From: a virus
Strand: one strand, 5' to 3'
Virus record (IMG/VR): IMGVR_UViG_3300021963_000077
Location: 25,511-89,510 of that record
Length of the DNA: 64,000 bases
Positions within the stretch are counted from its first letter, which is position 1, and every line of letters starts with the position of its first letter. Below the pieces are notes generated by a model. That model made no database searches, was not told the origin of the DNA, and saw only the letters and a program-made list of their open reading frames with translations. The translations under genes were made by a program, and so were the position numbers. Of this stretch, positions 50,593-60,267 are shown piece by piece.

Positions 50593-52329
50593 ATGGCGAC
50601 AACATACACCTACAACTCACCAGAAGAGTTTTTTAACGACATAGCAAACTTTTCACTCGGAAAAGGCTCACAGTTTGTTGAATTTGATTTCACACCAAAA
50701 GTACCTGGAAATATAGATCTCTTCAATAGGCCAGTTGTTAAAGATGCTGCTGGGAATATTGCAACAGTACAGTCAATAACTATTTCTGAAGACAATTACT
50801 TTGTTCTCATACCTACTGTGCTGGAAATGCCAAGCAAAAAAGGCATGATTGTAAGTAATTCTGATGCAATAAAGCATTATAAGAGAACTGGAAAACATTT
50901 AGGAAAGTTCGCCTCGCAGGCACATGCTGACACGTATGCAAAAGCTTTGTCAAAACAGCAAGGAATCGTATACTCACCCAAATATGCCCAAACGCTAGAG
51001 AAAATACGCAAAGGTGAAAAAGTCCAAGACGGCGTCATTAACTTGAGCGGAGCAACTCAATACTATTCAACTCTTTCGGATTTTATGATGGCGTTTAATG
51101 TCAACTACTCCATGGATTCATCAAGCCAAATAACGATGGAATTTTTTGATCCTGAGTACAAAATGGCAGAGTCTAATTTTTTTCAAATAAGACAAGAATT
51201 CCAATATAGAGGAATGGCATTTGAAATAGCCTCAGTTGAGTTTGGCCCTGGCCCAGGTGGGTCGCCATCTGTAAAGATTGAAGCTCGTAATGCTGCAATA
51301 CAAAAGATGAAGCGCAATAAGGACACAACATCCATATCTGGATCGTCCGGATACGAGTATGCCCGTAATGTGGCCGCTAAATACGGGTTACGTTTTCTTG
51401 GTGAGCAGTCCCCAAATCAAAAAAATATCGTTCACCCAAGATCTTCAGACAAAGATGCATCGGTTTGGACAGTGCTGCAGCAAGTGGCTTCCGAGAATCA
51501 ATTCGTTGTTTTTGAAGTTGATGGATTGCTTGTTTATGCATCTCAGCCGTTTCTAATGTGGAGACTAGGTGTTCAAACGCGCATTAAAACGACTACATCT
51601 AAGAAAAAAGCCGGAAGCGGAACAACCCCAGTCAAAAAGTCAACAATTCAGCGGTTTAATAAGCTTTTCTTTGAAACAGACCTCGATACTGTTCAGTCAT
51701 CTCTCGAGTACTCTGACAAAGCAATAGACATCGCAACTGCGCAATCCACGGTTATTGCAAATGTTGAGGCAACTATTGACTTGATTACTTACTATATTGC
51801 TTCTAGGGGCCTATCCAGAACATCCCCGCTCGCATACGAATATTCTGATGGCAAGTATGTAGTGCTGATCCCGAGCATCACGTTAACTGGTATTTTTGAG
51901 ACACGCATAGATGCTATAAAGCGTTACAAAAACAGTGGATATCATTTTGGCAAGTTTTTGGCGAAAGGTGCAGTAACTGCATCAAAGCGCGCCTCAATTC
52001 ATTTAGCTCACATAAATGCACAGTATGGAAAATTAAGAGCTCTTGGAGATGGGTTGTATACATCTGTTCCTGCATTTGAGGTTGTCACATACCCAATTTT
52101 CAGAAGGTCAGATAATGATCCACTGGAAGGCGATGGTGGTGTAGTTGTACGCAAGCCAAACGGTCAACTGCTTAGACCCGGGCAGACTGCATTTGTGGGC
52201 CCAAAGCCAACTCGCATGAAGGGTGGATATCTCATAACAGAAGTGTCATATGATGAGCTAACACCAGATCCGGTGCAGGTAACATTCAGAACACCGATAA
52301 AGCCAGAAGAACAAGACACTCCAGAGTAG
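50593..52329 (+). CDS. Baseplate hub protein (gpD/gp27-like) with two inserted HLGxF modules
   Basis: A 578-aa protein in hub position. The central part (YRGMAFEIASVEFGPG, YEYARNVAAKYGLRFLGE, VWTVLQQVASENQFVVFEVDG) matches late control D/XkdQ-type hubs. Two segments interrupt it: about residues 67-128 (FVLIPTV..DAIKHYKRTGKHLGKF..ADTYAKAL) and 420-480 (YVVLIPSI..DAIKRYKNSGYHFGKF). This module, with its YxxTGxHLGxF core, occurs in structural and ejection proteins of many phages; its role is unknown to me. Two copies inside a hub protein are unusual. Confidence 0.8.
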   Translation: MATTYTYNSPEEFFNDIANFSLGKGSQFVEFDFTPKVPGNIDLFNRPVVKDAAGNIATVQSITISEDNYFVLIPTVLEMPSKKGMIVSNSDAIKHYKRTGKHLGKFASQAHADTYAKALSKQQGIVYSPKYAQTLEKIRKGEKVQDGVINLSGATQYYSTLSDFMMAFNVNYSMDSSSQITMEFFDPEYKMAESNFFQIRQEFQYRGMAFEIASVEFGPGPGGSPSVKIEARNAAIQKMKRNKDTTSISGSSGYEYARNVAAKYGLRFLGEQSPNQKNIVHPRSSDKDASVWTVLQQVASENQFVVFEVDGLLVYASQPFLMWRLGVQTRIKTTTSKKKAGSGTTPVKKSTIQRFNKLFFETDLDTVQSSLEYSDKAIDIATAQSTVIANVEATIDLITYYIASRGLSRTSPLAYEYSDGKYVVLIPSITLTGIFETRIDAIKRYKNSGYHFGKFLAKGAVTASKRASIHLAHINAQYGKLRALGDGLYTSVPAFEVVTYPIFRRSDNDPLEGDGGVVVRKPNGQLLRPGQTAFVGPKPTRMKGGYLITEVSYDELTPDPVQVTFRTPIKPEEQDTPE

Positions 52330-52337
52330 GCATTGGT

Positions 52338-53099
52338 ATGGAAAATCAAATCTTTACAAACCCTACCAAGGCATCATCTAAGCCCCTTGGGTCAGTTGGT
52401 ACATACCTAGGGAAGGTAGTGCGCATTGCTGATAACGGAGATTTGTTCGTAAAAATCCCACACCTATCAACTAAGCGCGTATTCGGGCCATGTAAAAACT
52501 TTGCAGGTCATGCTCCTGTTGACATATATGTAATTGTGTCATTTCTTGACTCACGCCTAGATGAGCCAGTTGTAACTGGTGTTGAAACAAGCGTCAGGTA
52601 CAAAGTTGGCGACACTGGTCCTGGTGGTGGAATTATATTTTATGTTGACAGATTTGGTGAATATACAGTTCTTGATTTTGGATACCTTGAAGTATCAGCA
52701 TCACACGCCGACACATCGCGAACTTGGGCTCAGGCCTCAAAACAGACCAGTAGCGTGAGTGGCGCCTTCGGCAAAGGGCTGGGGCGCGGTTATCAGAATA
52801 CGATTGACATCGTTGAACAGGGAAATACCAGCGCAGCTACATGTGCGGCAACATATTGTTCAGAATTTGCAGATCAAGGGATCAGCGACTGGTATCTGCC
52901 GAGTCTTGGCGAACTTGGGTTGCTGAGGACGAGTATTCAGCTAGGCCTAGATGAAGGATCTTTCTGGAACGCTCAGTATTGGAGCTCAACTCAATACACA
53001 AACGCAAACGCTTATACCCAAGACTTCATAACAGGAACAGTTACCACGCCGTCAAAGGCTATGAATTTACGCACGCGACCTATCCGACGCTTCAAGTAA
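52338..53099 (+). CDS. Baseplate spike protein with DUF1566/Lcl-type C-terminal domain
   Basis: A 253-aa protein. Residues about 15-85 form an OB-like domain (GTYLGKVVRIADNGDLFVKIP, DIYVIVSFLDSRLDEPVVTG) as in gp5/gpV spikes that tip the tail. The rest is a Lcl/DUF1566-like domain: GPGGGIIFYVD, YLEVSASHADTSRTWAQA, DWYLPSLGELGLL, YWSSTQY and LRTRPIRRF. Such domains occur in surface adhesins and can bind collagen-like or glycan targets, so the spike may help with receptor contact. Confidence 0.8.
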   Translation: MENQIFTNPTKASSKPLGSVGTYLGKVVRIADNGDLFVKIPHLSTKRVFGPCKNFAGHAPVDIYVIVSFLDSRLDEPVVTGVETSVRYKVGDTGPGGGIIFYVDRFGEYTVLDFGYLEVSASHADTSRTWAQASKQTSSVSGAFGKGLGRGYQNTIDIVEQGNTSAATCAATYCSEFADQGISDWYLPSLGELGLLRTSIQLGLDEGSFWNAQYWSSTQYTNANAYTQDFITGTVTTPSKAMNLRTRPIRRFK

Positions 53100-53125
53100 C
53101 CTATACTTAAAATGGAGACTTCGCT

Positions 53126-53419
53126 ATGGATACAATAAAATTTCCAATTTCTTTCAAAAATGGTGTCACCGAGAAGCTATCCGAGGACACGGATCAGTAC
53201 TGGGCGCAATTCTTAGCCATGCTCGTAAGGGTTGAAACAGGTGAAATGCTCCTAGAGCCGACATACGGCATAAATGATCCAACATTTTCAAAACTTGACA
53301 CAGGAAGAGTTAAACTTGTTGCGCGCCGTTTCTACCCTGAAATTGAAATAAATAGCGTAGATGCTCAACGTCCATCTGGCGATGGGGCGCAGAAGATTAA
53401 GATCTCATACTCGTATTGA
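53126..53419 (+). CDS. Baseplate wedge protein, gp25-like
   Basis: A 97-aa protein, within the size range of gp25/GpW-type wedge proteins, lying between spike and J-like genes as usual. The central QFLAMLVRVETGEMLLEPTYGINDPTF corresponds to the helix and strand region that carries the EPR core motif in the family, which is not exact here. GGAG eight bases upstream. Confidence 0.75.
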   Translation: MDTIKFPISFKNGVTEKLSEDTDQYWAQFLAMLVRVETGEMLLEPTYGINDPTFSKLDTGRVKLVARRFYPEIEINSVDAQRPSGDGAQKIKISYSY

Positions 53420-53430
53420 TAGGTTGACAA

Positions 53431-55017
53431 ATGGCTTCTCCTGATTTTTCACAATATATTGACCTAACAGTCAATGATCTACAGCCTACAGATCTCTACA
53501 CGGCGGCTACAGACTATGCGCGCATAGCATTGCCAGAATTTGAGCCACGAGTTGGTTCGGTTGAAGATGCGTTATTGCAAGCTGTTTCAACAGTTGGCGC
53601 AATAAACCTTGCGGCAATAAACAGACTGCCAAATGGTCTAATGGAAGGCGTTTTACGACTCCTTGGCCTAGAGAGACGTGAGGCATCGTCATCAACAGTT
53701 CAGGTTCAATTTGAGCTACTCAATGCAGGATCAACTGTTCCTGCAAACTTCACAGTTGTTTACGAAGTTACATCAAACGATCAGGTATTTCAGTACCCAT
53801 TTGTTTTGCAGTCATCTGTTACGGCGCCCGCTGAAAGCACTACCGTAGATGCCACTCTTGTATGTTCCGTGGTTGGAACAATACCCACGATAACTGTTGG
53901 TACAGATCTTGAACTAGCAACGACATCATCAAATGTTTTTGGTTGCACAACTACTGCAATAGTTGCACAAGGCCTAGACGCAGAGACAGACACTGAATTT
54001 CTAAGCCGCGGAACAACATACCTCGCTTCACTGAGTCGCACCCTTAATACCGCTCGTCAAATAGAGAGCTACATTCTTGCCACATATCCAGAAGTTGGCC
54101 GATGCAAGGTTTACGATCTTGCTTACTCGGTATCTAATATAACAACTCCTGCAACCTCCTCGATATCGTCTGACGGTACAGAGGTTTCTCTTTACACAAC
54201 AATTACAAATCAGTCATCAGGCAACCCTTATGCAGACATATCGCCCGTATCTATATGGCGAGTAATTTTGCCACCGTTCTACGGCATAGCCGAAACTGAT
54301 GGGCTTAATGATCCAAATACTGAAGCATGGGCAAGCGGTCTTTTTACTGGCCTCGACTGGGGCGAGTTCGGTGCAGATGAAGGACAAATGGGAACAATGT
54401 CGTTTATCCCAGCCAATACATTTGATCCGACCACAATTGAAGATGTTGATTTTATTGAATTCATCTTGTGTAATGGACTGCAGAAAAGCACATACAACAC
54501 ATATCCGGTTCCAGGATCATTCACTATTGTGATTCTTGGTCAGAATGGAATACCAGTTTCGCGGGATGTAAAGCTTGCGATATATGAAGACATAGTCAGC
54601 AGGACAACGCCAGGAATGCTTGTATCCGTCATATCGGCATTTCCGTACAATATTGACATAGCAGTAGCCGTTGTCTTAGAAGCTGGCTACTCTGGTGTCA
54701 CAATAGAAGATGAAGTCAAGACTTTATTAGAGGAATACTACTCAATGGAGTCGTTCCCGTACTGGTCTGATCCTATTGGCTATAACCAAATTGCATCCCT
54801 TGCTGGCTCTGTAACTGGTGTTAAAAGCGTTCATTCGGTTACCGCAACAATTCCTACATACGGCTCGGATGGAATAGCGCGGAGCATCTATAACTTGAAC
54901 GATGGATCCGTTTCTATAAGCACAATCGGTGGTGTTGACTATATAAATCCAGAGTTTTATGGAACTCTTCCATCAGCGCTCGTGACGGTAACTTCTTCAA
55001 CAGAAATACCAGTATAA
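53431..55017 (+). CDS. Baseplate J-like wedge protein
   Basis: A 528-aa protein of the Baseplate_J type. It has a DLYTAATDYARIALPEFEPRVGSVEDALLQAV start, VPANFTVVYEV, the characteristic GLDAETDTEFLSRGTTYLASLSRTLNT and YILATYPEVGRCKV, and a C-terminal alpha/beta domain ending near DYINPEFYG. It forms the baseplate periphery together with the gp25-like and I-like proteins on either side. Confidence 0.88.
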   Translation: MASPDFSQYIDLTVNDLQPTDLYTAATDYARIALPEFEPRVGSVEDALLQAVSTVGAINLAAINRLPNGLMEGVLRLLGLERREASSSTVQVQFELLNAGSTVPANFTVVYEVTSNDQVFQYPFVLQSSVTAPAESTTVDATLVCSVVGTIPTITVGTDLELATTSSNVFGCTTTAIVAQGLDAETDTEFLSRGTTYLASLSRTLNTARQIESYILATYPEVGRCKVYDLAYSVSNITTPATSSISSDGTEVSLYTTITNQSSGNPYADISPVSIWRVILPPFYGIAETDGLNDPNTEAWASGLFTGLDWGEFGADEGQMGTMSFIPANTFDPTTIEDVDFIEFILCNGLQKSTYNTYPVPGSFTIVILGQNGIPVSRDVKLAIYEDIVSRTTPGMLVSVISAFPYNIDIAVAVVLEAGYSGVTIEDEVKTLLEEYYSMESFPYWSDPIGYNQIASLAGSVTGVKSVHSVTATIPTYGSDGIARSIYNLNDGSVSISTIGGVDYINPEFYGTLPSALVTVTSSTEIPV

Positions 55018-55019
55018 TT

Positions 55020-56291
55020 ATGCCAGCAGTAAGAAATCGCATACCAGATGCACTTGCAAAGTTTGAAACGATAGGAACTTCTGCCTCGTGGCAGGTGTAT
55101 AACGGAGTTGCGTCAAAAGCTGGAAGATCTGCTTTTCTAGCGACGCATCAGACTCTACGTATAACACCATCAACTAGCGGAACTCCAATAATACTAGAAA
55201 CGTCGTTTTATGCAGACTCAGCTGATCTTGCGCGCGCAATGTTATTTTCTGCTTTTGTTAGGTGCCATGTTGGAGCAACGGTTACTACTCTTTTATGTGA
55301 TGCTCTCAGCCCAATGCCTCCATATTCAAATGGTTCACAAATTGCCATAGAAAAAAGCATTCCACGATCAGAACATGGGACATTGGCGACAGGTGGATGG
55401 ACTGTAATTAGGTCAAATAGCTATACGCCACCAAACACTGGCTCACAGCCAAAACTTAAAATGTCCATGCGCATATCTGTTGCTGATCATAGTGCTCTAG
55501 TTAATTCAGCAGAGCCATATGTTTATGTTTCAATACCTGCGTGCTATGGTGAATATGATTTTCAGAATAATCAATCGGCACTGTATTCATTTTTTGGACT
55601 ACCCCAGGTATTCCGCGATTACGAAAAATCAAGCACGCCAGATTGGCCTATTTTTAGAATGCTAGATGTGCTTAATTTTGGGACTGGAGTATCAGACGAT
55701 TATGCAGATGAGTGGACATACGTTGATTACCTAGATGGCTTTGATGGCACATCAGCCACCAGAAGCAAGCTGGTTGATCCAGTAGTTGCCCCAATTACGG
55801 TACTTCCATGGTTGAATCAGTTTGTAGGAAGCAAGAACGTCGCTGGAACAGCAACACGTACGCCATGGGCCTCAATTCCTGCCACTTGGGGGCTTATTGA
55901 CAGCGAAATGGACGACAACGCAGACGGAACTCTTGAGTGGGACGAATTTGAAGCATATAGTCCGTCATTCGCAAATAGCGAAAATTCCCTAAGGTGGCAG
56001 GCCAGCACCGGTTTTGCTGGTTACGCTGCAGGATCATACGAGGCCATTGAGGCAGCCGTAAAGTTTGTTTTAACAGGAACAAAATGGGTAGATATCTCAA
56101 TAATGGGATTTACGGTGGAAACTGCGCCTTCCAAGATAGTTCCAACATGGACACTGACCGTTACAACATATGTTGAAGAGACTCCAGATGTTACTGATAT
56201 TTCCGATACGAGCGCTTTGGTCGAGGGTATTATTGATGATGTTAAGCCAATCGGCATAAAGGTTATACATCAACTGATAGCAATGCCGTAA
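55020..56291 (+). CDS. Baseplate protein, gpI-like
   Basis: A 423-aa protein directly after the J-like gene. The second half matches the P2 gpI type: FRMLDVLNFGTG, PWLNQFVGSKNV, then SLRWQASTGFAGYAAGSYEAIEAAVKFVLTGTKWVDI and a KPIGIKVIHQL end. The first 190 residues form an extra beta-rich domain not usual in gpI. An EF-hand-like DDNADGTLEWDE loop occurs at about residue 300 but does not match the left-half tag. Confidence 0.8.
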   Translation: MPAVRNRIPDALAKFETIGTSASWQVYNGVASKAGRSAFLATHQTLRITPSTSGTPIILETSFYADSADLARAMLFSAFVRCHVGATVTTLLCDALSPMPPYSNGSQIAIEKSIPRSEHGTLATGGWTVIRSNSYTPPNTGSQPKLKMSMRISVADHSALVNSAEPYVYVSIPACYGEYDFQNNQSALYSFFGLPQVFRDYEKSSTPDWPIFRMLDVLNFGTGVSDDYADEWTYVDYLDGFDGTSATRSKLVDPVVAPITVLPWLNQFVGSKNVAGTATRTPWASIPATWGLIDSEMDDNADGTLEWDEFEAYSPSFANSENSLRWQASTGFAGYAAGSYEAIEAAVKFVLTGTKWVDISIMGFTVETAPSKIVPTWTLTVTTYVEETPDVTDISDTSALVEGIIDDVKPIGIKVIHQLIAMP

Positions 56292-56327
56292 AACTTTTGC
56301 GTAATCTTTTACTTAGATAGGTGAATC

Positions 56328-57158
56328 ATGACAGCCGTACAGGGAGATAGATTCGGGATATACACATGGACGCAGGACTCAGACGAGTTCACGCGTGTGC
56401 AGATGAATACCTCCCATGACGCCATAGAGGACTACGGAGCAAAATTTTTTACTGGGTCAGATGCTCCCCCATCACCTGGAACAGAGGAGCATGTAGGGGC
56501 TGTTTACTACAGGACTTCCAATGGTGTTCTTTACTGGTATACGGGTTCAATCAATTTAGGAACTGGTGTATTCACATCTGGCGAATGGCTGCCCCTCAAC
56601 CAGTACGGAGTTGTTGGCGATATTCAGTCAATAACTGCAGGAGGCTCTTCTTCTGCTGGAGTTTCATCAAGCCTAGCTAGGGCCGATCATACACACGCTC
56701 TTTCAGCATCAACAACGCCATCATCGGTCGGCACTACGGCAGCTGTTGGATCTAGTGCGCAGGTAGCTAGAGCTGACCATGTTCATGTTCTTTCTAGCGG
56801 TTCAATTAATTCATCCGCCTTTTTTACTGCTGGCATAGTTGACGAAAGCGCAATAGGGTCAGCTGCTGTAACATCTGCAAAAATAAAGAGTAGTGGCTCG
56901 GTTGATGCTGACAGAACAATTGAATCTAACCACATAAAGAATAACGCTGTTATAGAACGAGCAATAAATACTGCAGCTGTGTCAAAAGACAAAATTGCTT
57001 CAGACAGTATTGTAAAAGTCAAAGTACATACAGGCGTAGCTGGTGGTCCAGGAGTTTATTTTAACGCCACGGCTTCTGGTGGTGGAGCAATCACATATGG
57101 AACAGCTGCTGTCTCTGGAACAGCAAACGATGGTGACATATACCTAAGGTATATCTAG
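56328..57158 (+). CDS. Tail fibre/collar-like protein
   Basis: A 276-aa protein. The first 90 residues are a small domain ending in VYYRTSNGVLYWYTGS; then come two copies of a Ser/Ala-rich stretch ending RADHTHAL and RADHVHVL, the H-x-H motif common in trimeric fibres. The rest is beta-repeat sequence (NHIKNNAVIERAINTAAVSKDKIASDSI). Probably a trimeric baseplate-attached fibre. Confidence 0.75.
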   Translation: MTAVQGDRFGIYTWTQDSDEFTRVQMNTSHDAIEDYGAKFFTGSDAPPSPGTEEHVGAVYYRTSNGVLYWYTGSINLGTGVFTSGEWLPLNQYGVVGDIQSITAGGSSSAGVSSSLARADHTHALSASTTPSSVGTTAAVGSSAQVARADHVHVLSSGSINSSAFFTAGIVDESAIGSAAVTSAKIKSSGSVDADRTIESNHIKNNAVIERAINTAAVSKDKIASDSIVKVKVHTGVAGGPGVYFNATASGGGAITYGTAAVSGTANDGDIYLRYI

Positions 57159-57171
57159 TAGGTCGTTAACG

Positions 57172-59292
57172 ATGCCAGCTGAACAACAGTCACACATATA
57201 CGTCAATGGTGCTTGGCGAACCATTGATGAGGTGTTTGTTTACACTGACGGTGCATGGAAGCGCGTAAATCAAGCCCATGTAAGGCATTCTGGAGTCTGG
57301 CGTAGATGGTACGCCTATGACGCAACAGCTCCTACTGTTTCCTCTTTTAATCTAAGTGGATTGACCGCAGGAGCCACATATGGGCCATCTCAGACATCTG
57401 CTACATATTTGCTTACATTCTCTGAAGCTGTAACTGGCCTAGCGATTGGAGATTTATCCTTCGTTGGCACATCAACTGGATGGACAATTGGAACGCCAAC
57501 AAATCCGTCTGGTGATGAAAAGACATATCAAATACCATTAACTGCAACATCGCCTACTAGTGGAACTGTTCAGATACGGCTCGCAAACAGTTCAGTTTCG
57601 GACTTAATAGATGGCTCACCATATAATGTTTTCAGTTCTGGGCCAGCAAATTCTCAATCTTTTATAATTGATTCTGGCGCACCTTCTGTCGTGGCCTTCT
57701 CAAGTAATACTTCCAGCACAGCTAGAACAGTTGTTTTCAACTTGACATTTTCCGAGCCAGTAACCGGTCTTACAACATCAGACATACAGGTTGGGTCTGG
57801 TACATCAACTGGTTGGCAAGTATCTTCAGTGGCTGGTTCTGGAGCTGCCTACACAGTTACATTCACAGAAACATCAACTGGATCAACCATTGATGGAACT
57901 TTAATTCCACGACTACTAGCCAATGGGGTTACTGATTTACATGGCAATACTGGGCCAACCGCAAACGCAACAGCAACATCTTTCGCTGTTGTCAGAAAGC
58001 CACCCACGCCTTCCATAACCACAAACACATCGGTTAATACAAGTCTCCATAACCGCAGGATTGACACAACAGCATCAATGCCGGCAAGCCTTACATCCGT
58101 TGATACCGTATATGCGTATTACTACGATTCAAACGATAACTATATTGCAAGTAGCGTTTTAACAAATAGCGTTACAGCTACAACAAGTGCTTTCACATCA
58201 CCTTTCGCAAAAGATGTTGGTCGTAATCCAGGAACTAAATATTATGTCCGTATCCAGACCAAGAATACAGATGGACTATTTAGCGATGTCTCGGCACGGT
58301 CTGAAATAACAACTGGAGCAGATCAGACTCCACCAACCGTTGCGACGCCGACGATTGATAGACCAACATCTTTCGGAGATCCAGGCTATCCAGGGAGGTC
58401 TTCAAACTCCCGCGATCTTCGGATTAACTGGAATTACTCTGGCTTAACAAATGAGGTTGGTTCAATAACTGTCTATTTAGCTGGAAGCAGCTGGGACATT
58501 ACCAAGCCAGCTGGTGGATGGGGAACCGGTGGTGACTCCAGAACAGCAACCGGCCTCACTTGGGGTACTTCTTATTCTGGTTTTATACGCTCACATGATA
58601 TATATGGTGGAGTAAACAGTACGGCAGACTCTGGAAGCGCAAGTGGCTCAACTCAAGCTGCTGGATCAAGGGATCAGGCCAATTACTCACTCTCAATAGA
58701 CAATAACTACACTTACGAGGGTTGGGGATCGGATGAAGCGTTCACGAACTGGGGTAGTGCCGTCGGAACGCCTGGTTTGGCAAATGACGGAAGCCTATTA
58801 ACGGTTTGGGTTTCAAACAGTAATACTGGTGGTTGGACTGGATGGACGGGTCATTACAGCATTTTAAACACCCAACCAGTTGGTGGAGTATTTGAAGATG
58901 GCGCTTACCTAACTGGAGTAACTATAAGCACAGGCTTGCTTCACGAAACCGTTTATCTTGGCGTTTACACAGCATACAGTGGTAATTATATTGATTTACC
59001 AGACGGATATGGAAATGATCCAGCCTACGGAAGTCCTGTTATTTCACACATGCGATCTAATGGTGGTGGCGCCGCTTCCGCATTCTCCATGCCTCAAGAA
59101 TTCAAAATCAGAGATGCAGGTAATTCTGGCAGTGGATCGGTTGGACCTGGTCACTTTAGGCTAAGACTCGTTGCGACTGCGCGCAATTATGCAGGTAACT
59201 ACGGCGTTACTGGAACAACCCCTCGTTTCGGATTAATAGAAGTAAACTTTACTGTGGTCTGTCGTCGTTATACTCCTGCTTATAACTGGTAA
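57172..59292 (+). CDS. Ig-like/adhesin tail protein
   Basis: A 706-aa surface protein. Residues 1-50 repeat a [VY]..GAW+ motif (YVNGAWRTIDEV, YTDGAWKRVN, RHSGVWRRWY). Two bacterial Ig-like repeats follow (about 55-165 and 175-270; both with YLLTFSEAVTGL or FNLTFSEPVTGL and TSTGW), then fibronectin-like segments (about 280-480) and a C-terminal Gly/Ser/Tyr-rich domain. It likely binds cell-surface sugars or extends a receptor-binding arm. Confidence 0.78.
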   Translation: MPAEQQSHIYVNGAWRTIDEVFVYTDGAWKRVNQAHVRHSGVWRRWYAYDATAPTVSSFNLSGLTAGATYGPSQTSATYLLTFSEAVTGLAIGDLSFVGTSTGWTIGTPTNPSGDEKTYQIPLTATSPTSGTVQIRLANSSVSDLIDGSPYNVFSSGPANSQSFIIDSGAPSVVAFSSNTSSTARTVVFNLTFSEPVTGLTTSDIQVGSGTSTGWQVSSVAGSGAAYTVTFTETSTGSTIDGTLIPRLLANGVTDLHGNTGPTANATATSFAVVRKPPTPSITTNTSVNTSLHNRRIDTTASMPASLTSVDTVYAYYYDSNDNYIASSVLTNSVTATTSAFTSPFAKDVGRNPGTKYYVRIQTKNTDGLFSDVSARSEITTGADQTPPTVATPTIDRPTSFGDPGYPGRSSNSRDLRINWNYSGLTNEVGSITVYLAGSSWDITKPAGGWGTGGDSRTATGLTWGTSYSGFIRSHDIYGGVNSTADSGSASGSTQAAGSRDQANYSLSIDNNYTYEGWGSDEAFTNWGSAVGTPGLANDGSLLTVWVSNSNTGGWTGWTGHYSILNTQPVGGVFEDGAYLTGVTISTGLLHETVYLGVYTAYSGNYIDLPDGYGNDPAYGSPVISHMRSNGGGAASAFSMPQEFKIRDAGNSGSGSVGPGHFRLRLVATARNYAGNYGVTGTTPRFGLIEVNFTVVCRRYTPAYNW

Positions 59293-59295
59293 GCC

Positions 59296-59619
59296 ATGGA
59301 ACAAGTATTGATCGCCGTAGCAACTGTACTAACTGCCATTATTTCAAGCGCAGCAATAATGCGTGGGCAACGCCGGCAAAGTGCGCAACACGAAGCTGAC
59401 AATAATACTGTTCAAATTCAAACAATTTTTGATGGATATAGTCGTATTGTTGCTGACCTACATGCAGAGGTTCAGAGGCTACACTCTGTAGTGGACGCGC
59501 TCCACAAGGAACAGGAGGCATGCGAAGAGCGAAATGTTGCTCTGGAGCAAGAAATTGAAAACCTGCAAAGCAGGATATGCCGACTGGAGGAGACCAGCAA
59601 TGGAGCCGGAAGAGACTAA
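59296..59619 (+). CDS. Membrane-anchored coiled-coil protein
   Basis: A 107-aa protein with one N-terminal hydrophobic segment (about residues 4-22) followed by RGQRRQ and a long coiled coil with two Cys (ACEERNVALEQEIENLQSRICRLEE). The layout resembles membrane proteins of phage lysis regions (spanin- or holin-associated), but no endolysin lies nearby. Lysis role possible, not shown. Confidence 0.65.
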   Translation: MEQVLIAVATVLTAIISSAAIMRGQRRQSAQHEADNNTVQIQTIFDGYSRIVADLHAEVQRLHSVVDALHKEQEACEERNVALEQEIENLQSRICRLEETSNGAGRD

Positions 59620-59839
59620 TAACACATTTCTTGACATAGTTAAAAAAGCGATGCCAGATAAAATAATTGCAAATTTTGTAGTTGTCGCTGAAATGGTTGA
59701 TGGAACAAATACCGAATTGTCAATTTTTGTTAGTGAATCAATGACTCCGTGGCTGGCTAGTGGAATGCTACAAGCAGCCATGGATCTGGTTGCCGATGGC
59801 CAGCAGTCAATAATTGAAGATGATGACGACGATGAGTGA
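59600..59839 (+). CDS. Small acidic protein of unknown function
   Basis: A 79-aa protein starting MEPEETNNTF at ATG 59600, overlapping the coiled-coil gene by 20 bp; GGAGG lies nine bases upstream. It ends in a run of Glu/Asp. No domain recognised. Confidence 0.65.
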   Translation: MEPEETNNTFLDIVKKAMPDKIIANFVVVAEMVDGTNTELSIFVSESMTPWLASGMLQAAMDLVADGQQSIIEDDDDDE

Positions 59840-59901
59840 CAGAATCATCATCTGCAGCCCATTAAAAATAAGTAAACTATAAAGACTGGTTGGAGGCCAA
59901 G

Positions 59902-60267
59902 GTGATTGCGGGTATATACAACATCCTATGCGAACAAGGAACAACATTTGGTCGCGTCTTGGATTTGCAGTACCCCGACCCTGTTGATCCAGAAATTTAC
60001 CATCCTTTTGACTTGCAAAACTTTACAGCAAGAATGCAAGTGAGAAGAACTATGGACTCTAGCTCTACGCTTGTTGAGCTAACCACTGCAAATGGTCGGA
60101 TAATACTAAATGAAGAGCCAGGACGAATTCGGCTCTCGATGAGTGATGAAGTTACCGCCGGCATAACCACCAGTGGGGTCTATGACTTAGAAATCATTGA
60201 CGCTGGGGGCTTTGTCTCTAGGGTGGTTCAGGGCAACTTCACCCTGTCACAGGAGGTGACAAGGTGA
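59902..60267 (+). CDS. Tail-associated beta-rich protein
   Basis: A 121-aa protein. GTG 59902 is chosen because GGAGG stands five bases before it. The pattern GTTFGRVLDLQYP, FTARMQVRRTMDSSSTLVELTTANGRI, GVYDLEIIDAGGFVSRVVQGNFTLSQEV matches small phage tail or fibre-linked proteins that form a beta sandwich. It overlaps the next gene as GTGA. Confidence 0.7.
   Translation: MIAGIYNILCEQGTTFGRVLDLQYPDPVDPEIYHPFDLQNFTARMQVRRTMDSSSTLVELTTANGRIILNEEPGRIRLSMSDEVTAGITTSGVYDLEIIDAGGFVSRVVQGNFTLSQEVTR

Noticed and set aside
55890-55950. DDNADGTLEWDE in the gpI-like protein as an eighth tag
   Set aside because: It has an EF-hand-like look but lacks the FD..A lead, the Q[DE].T segment and the final RP.
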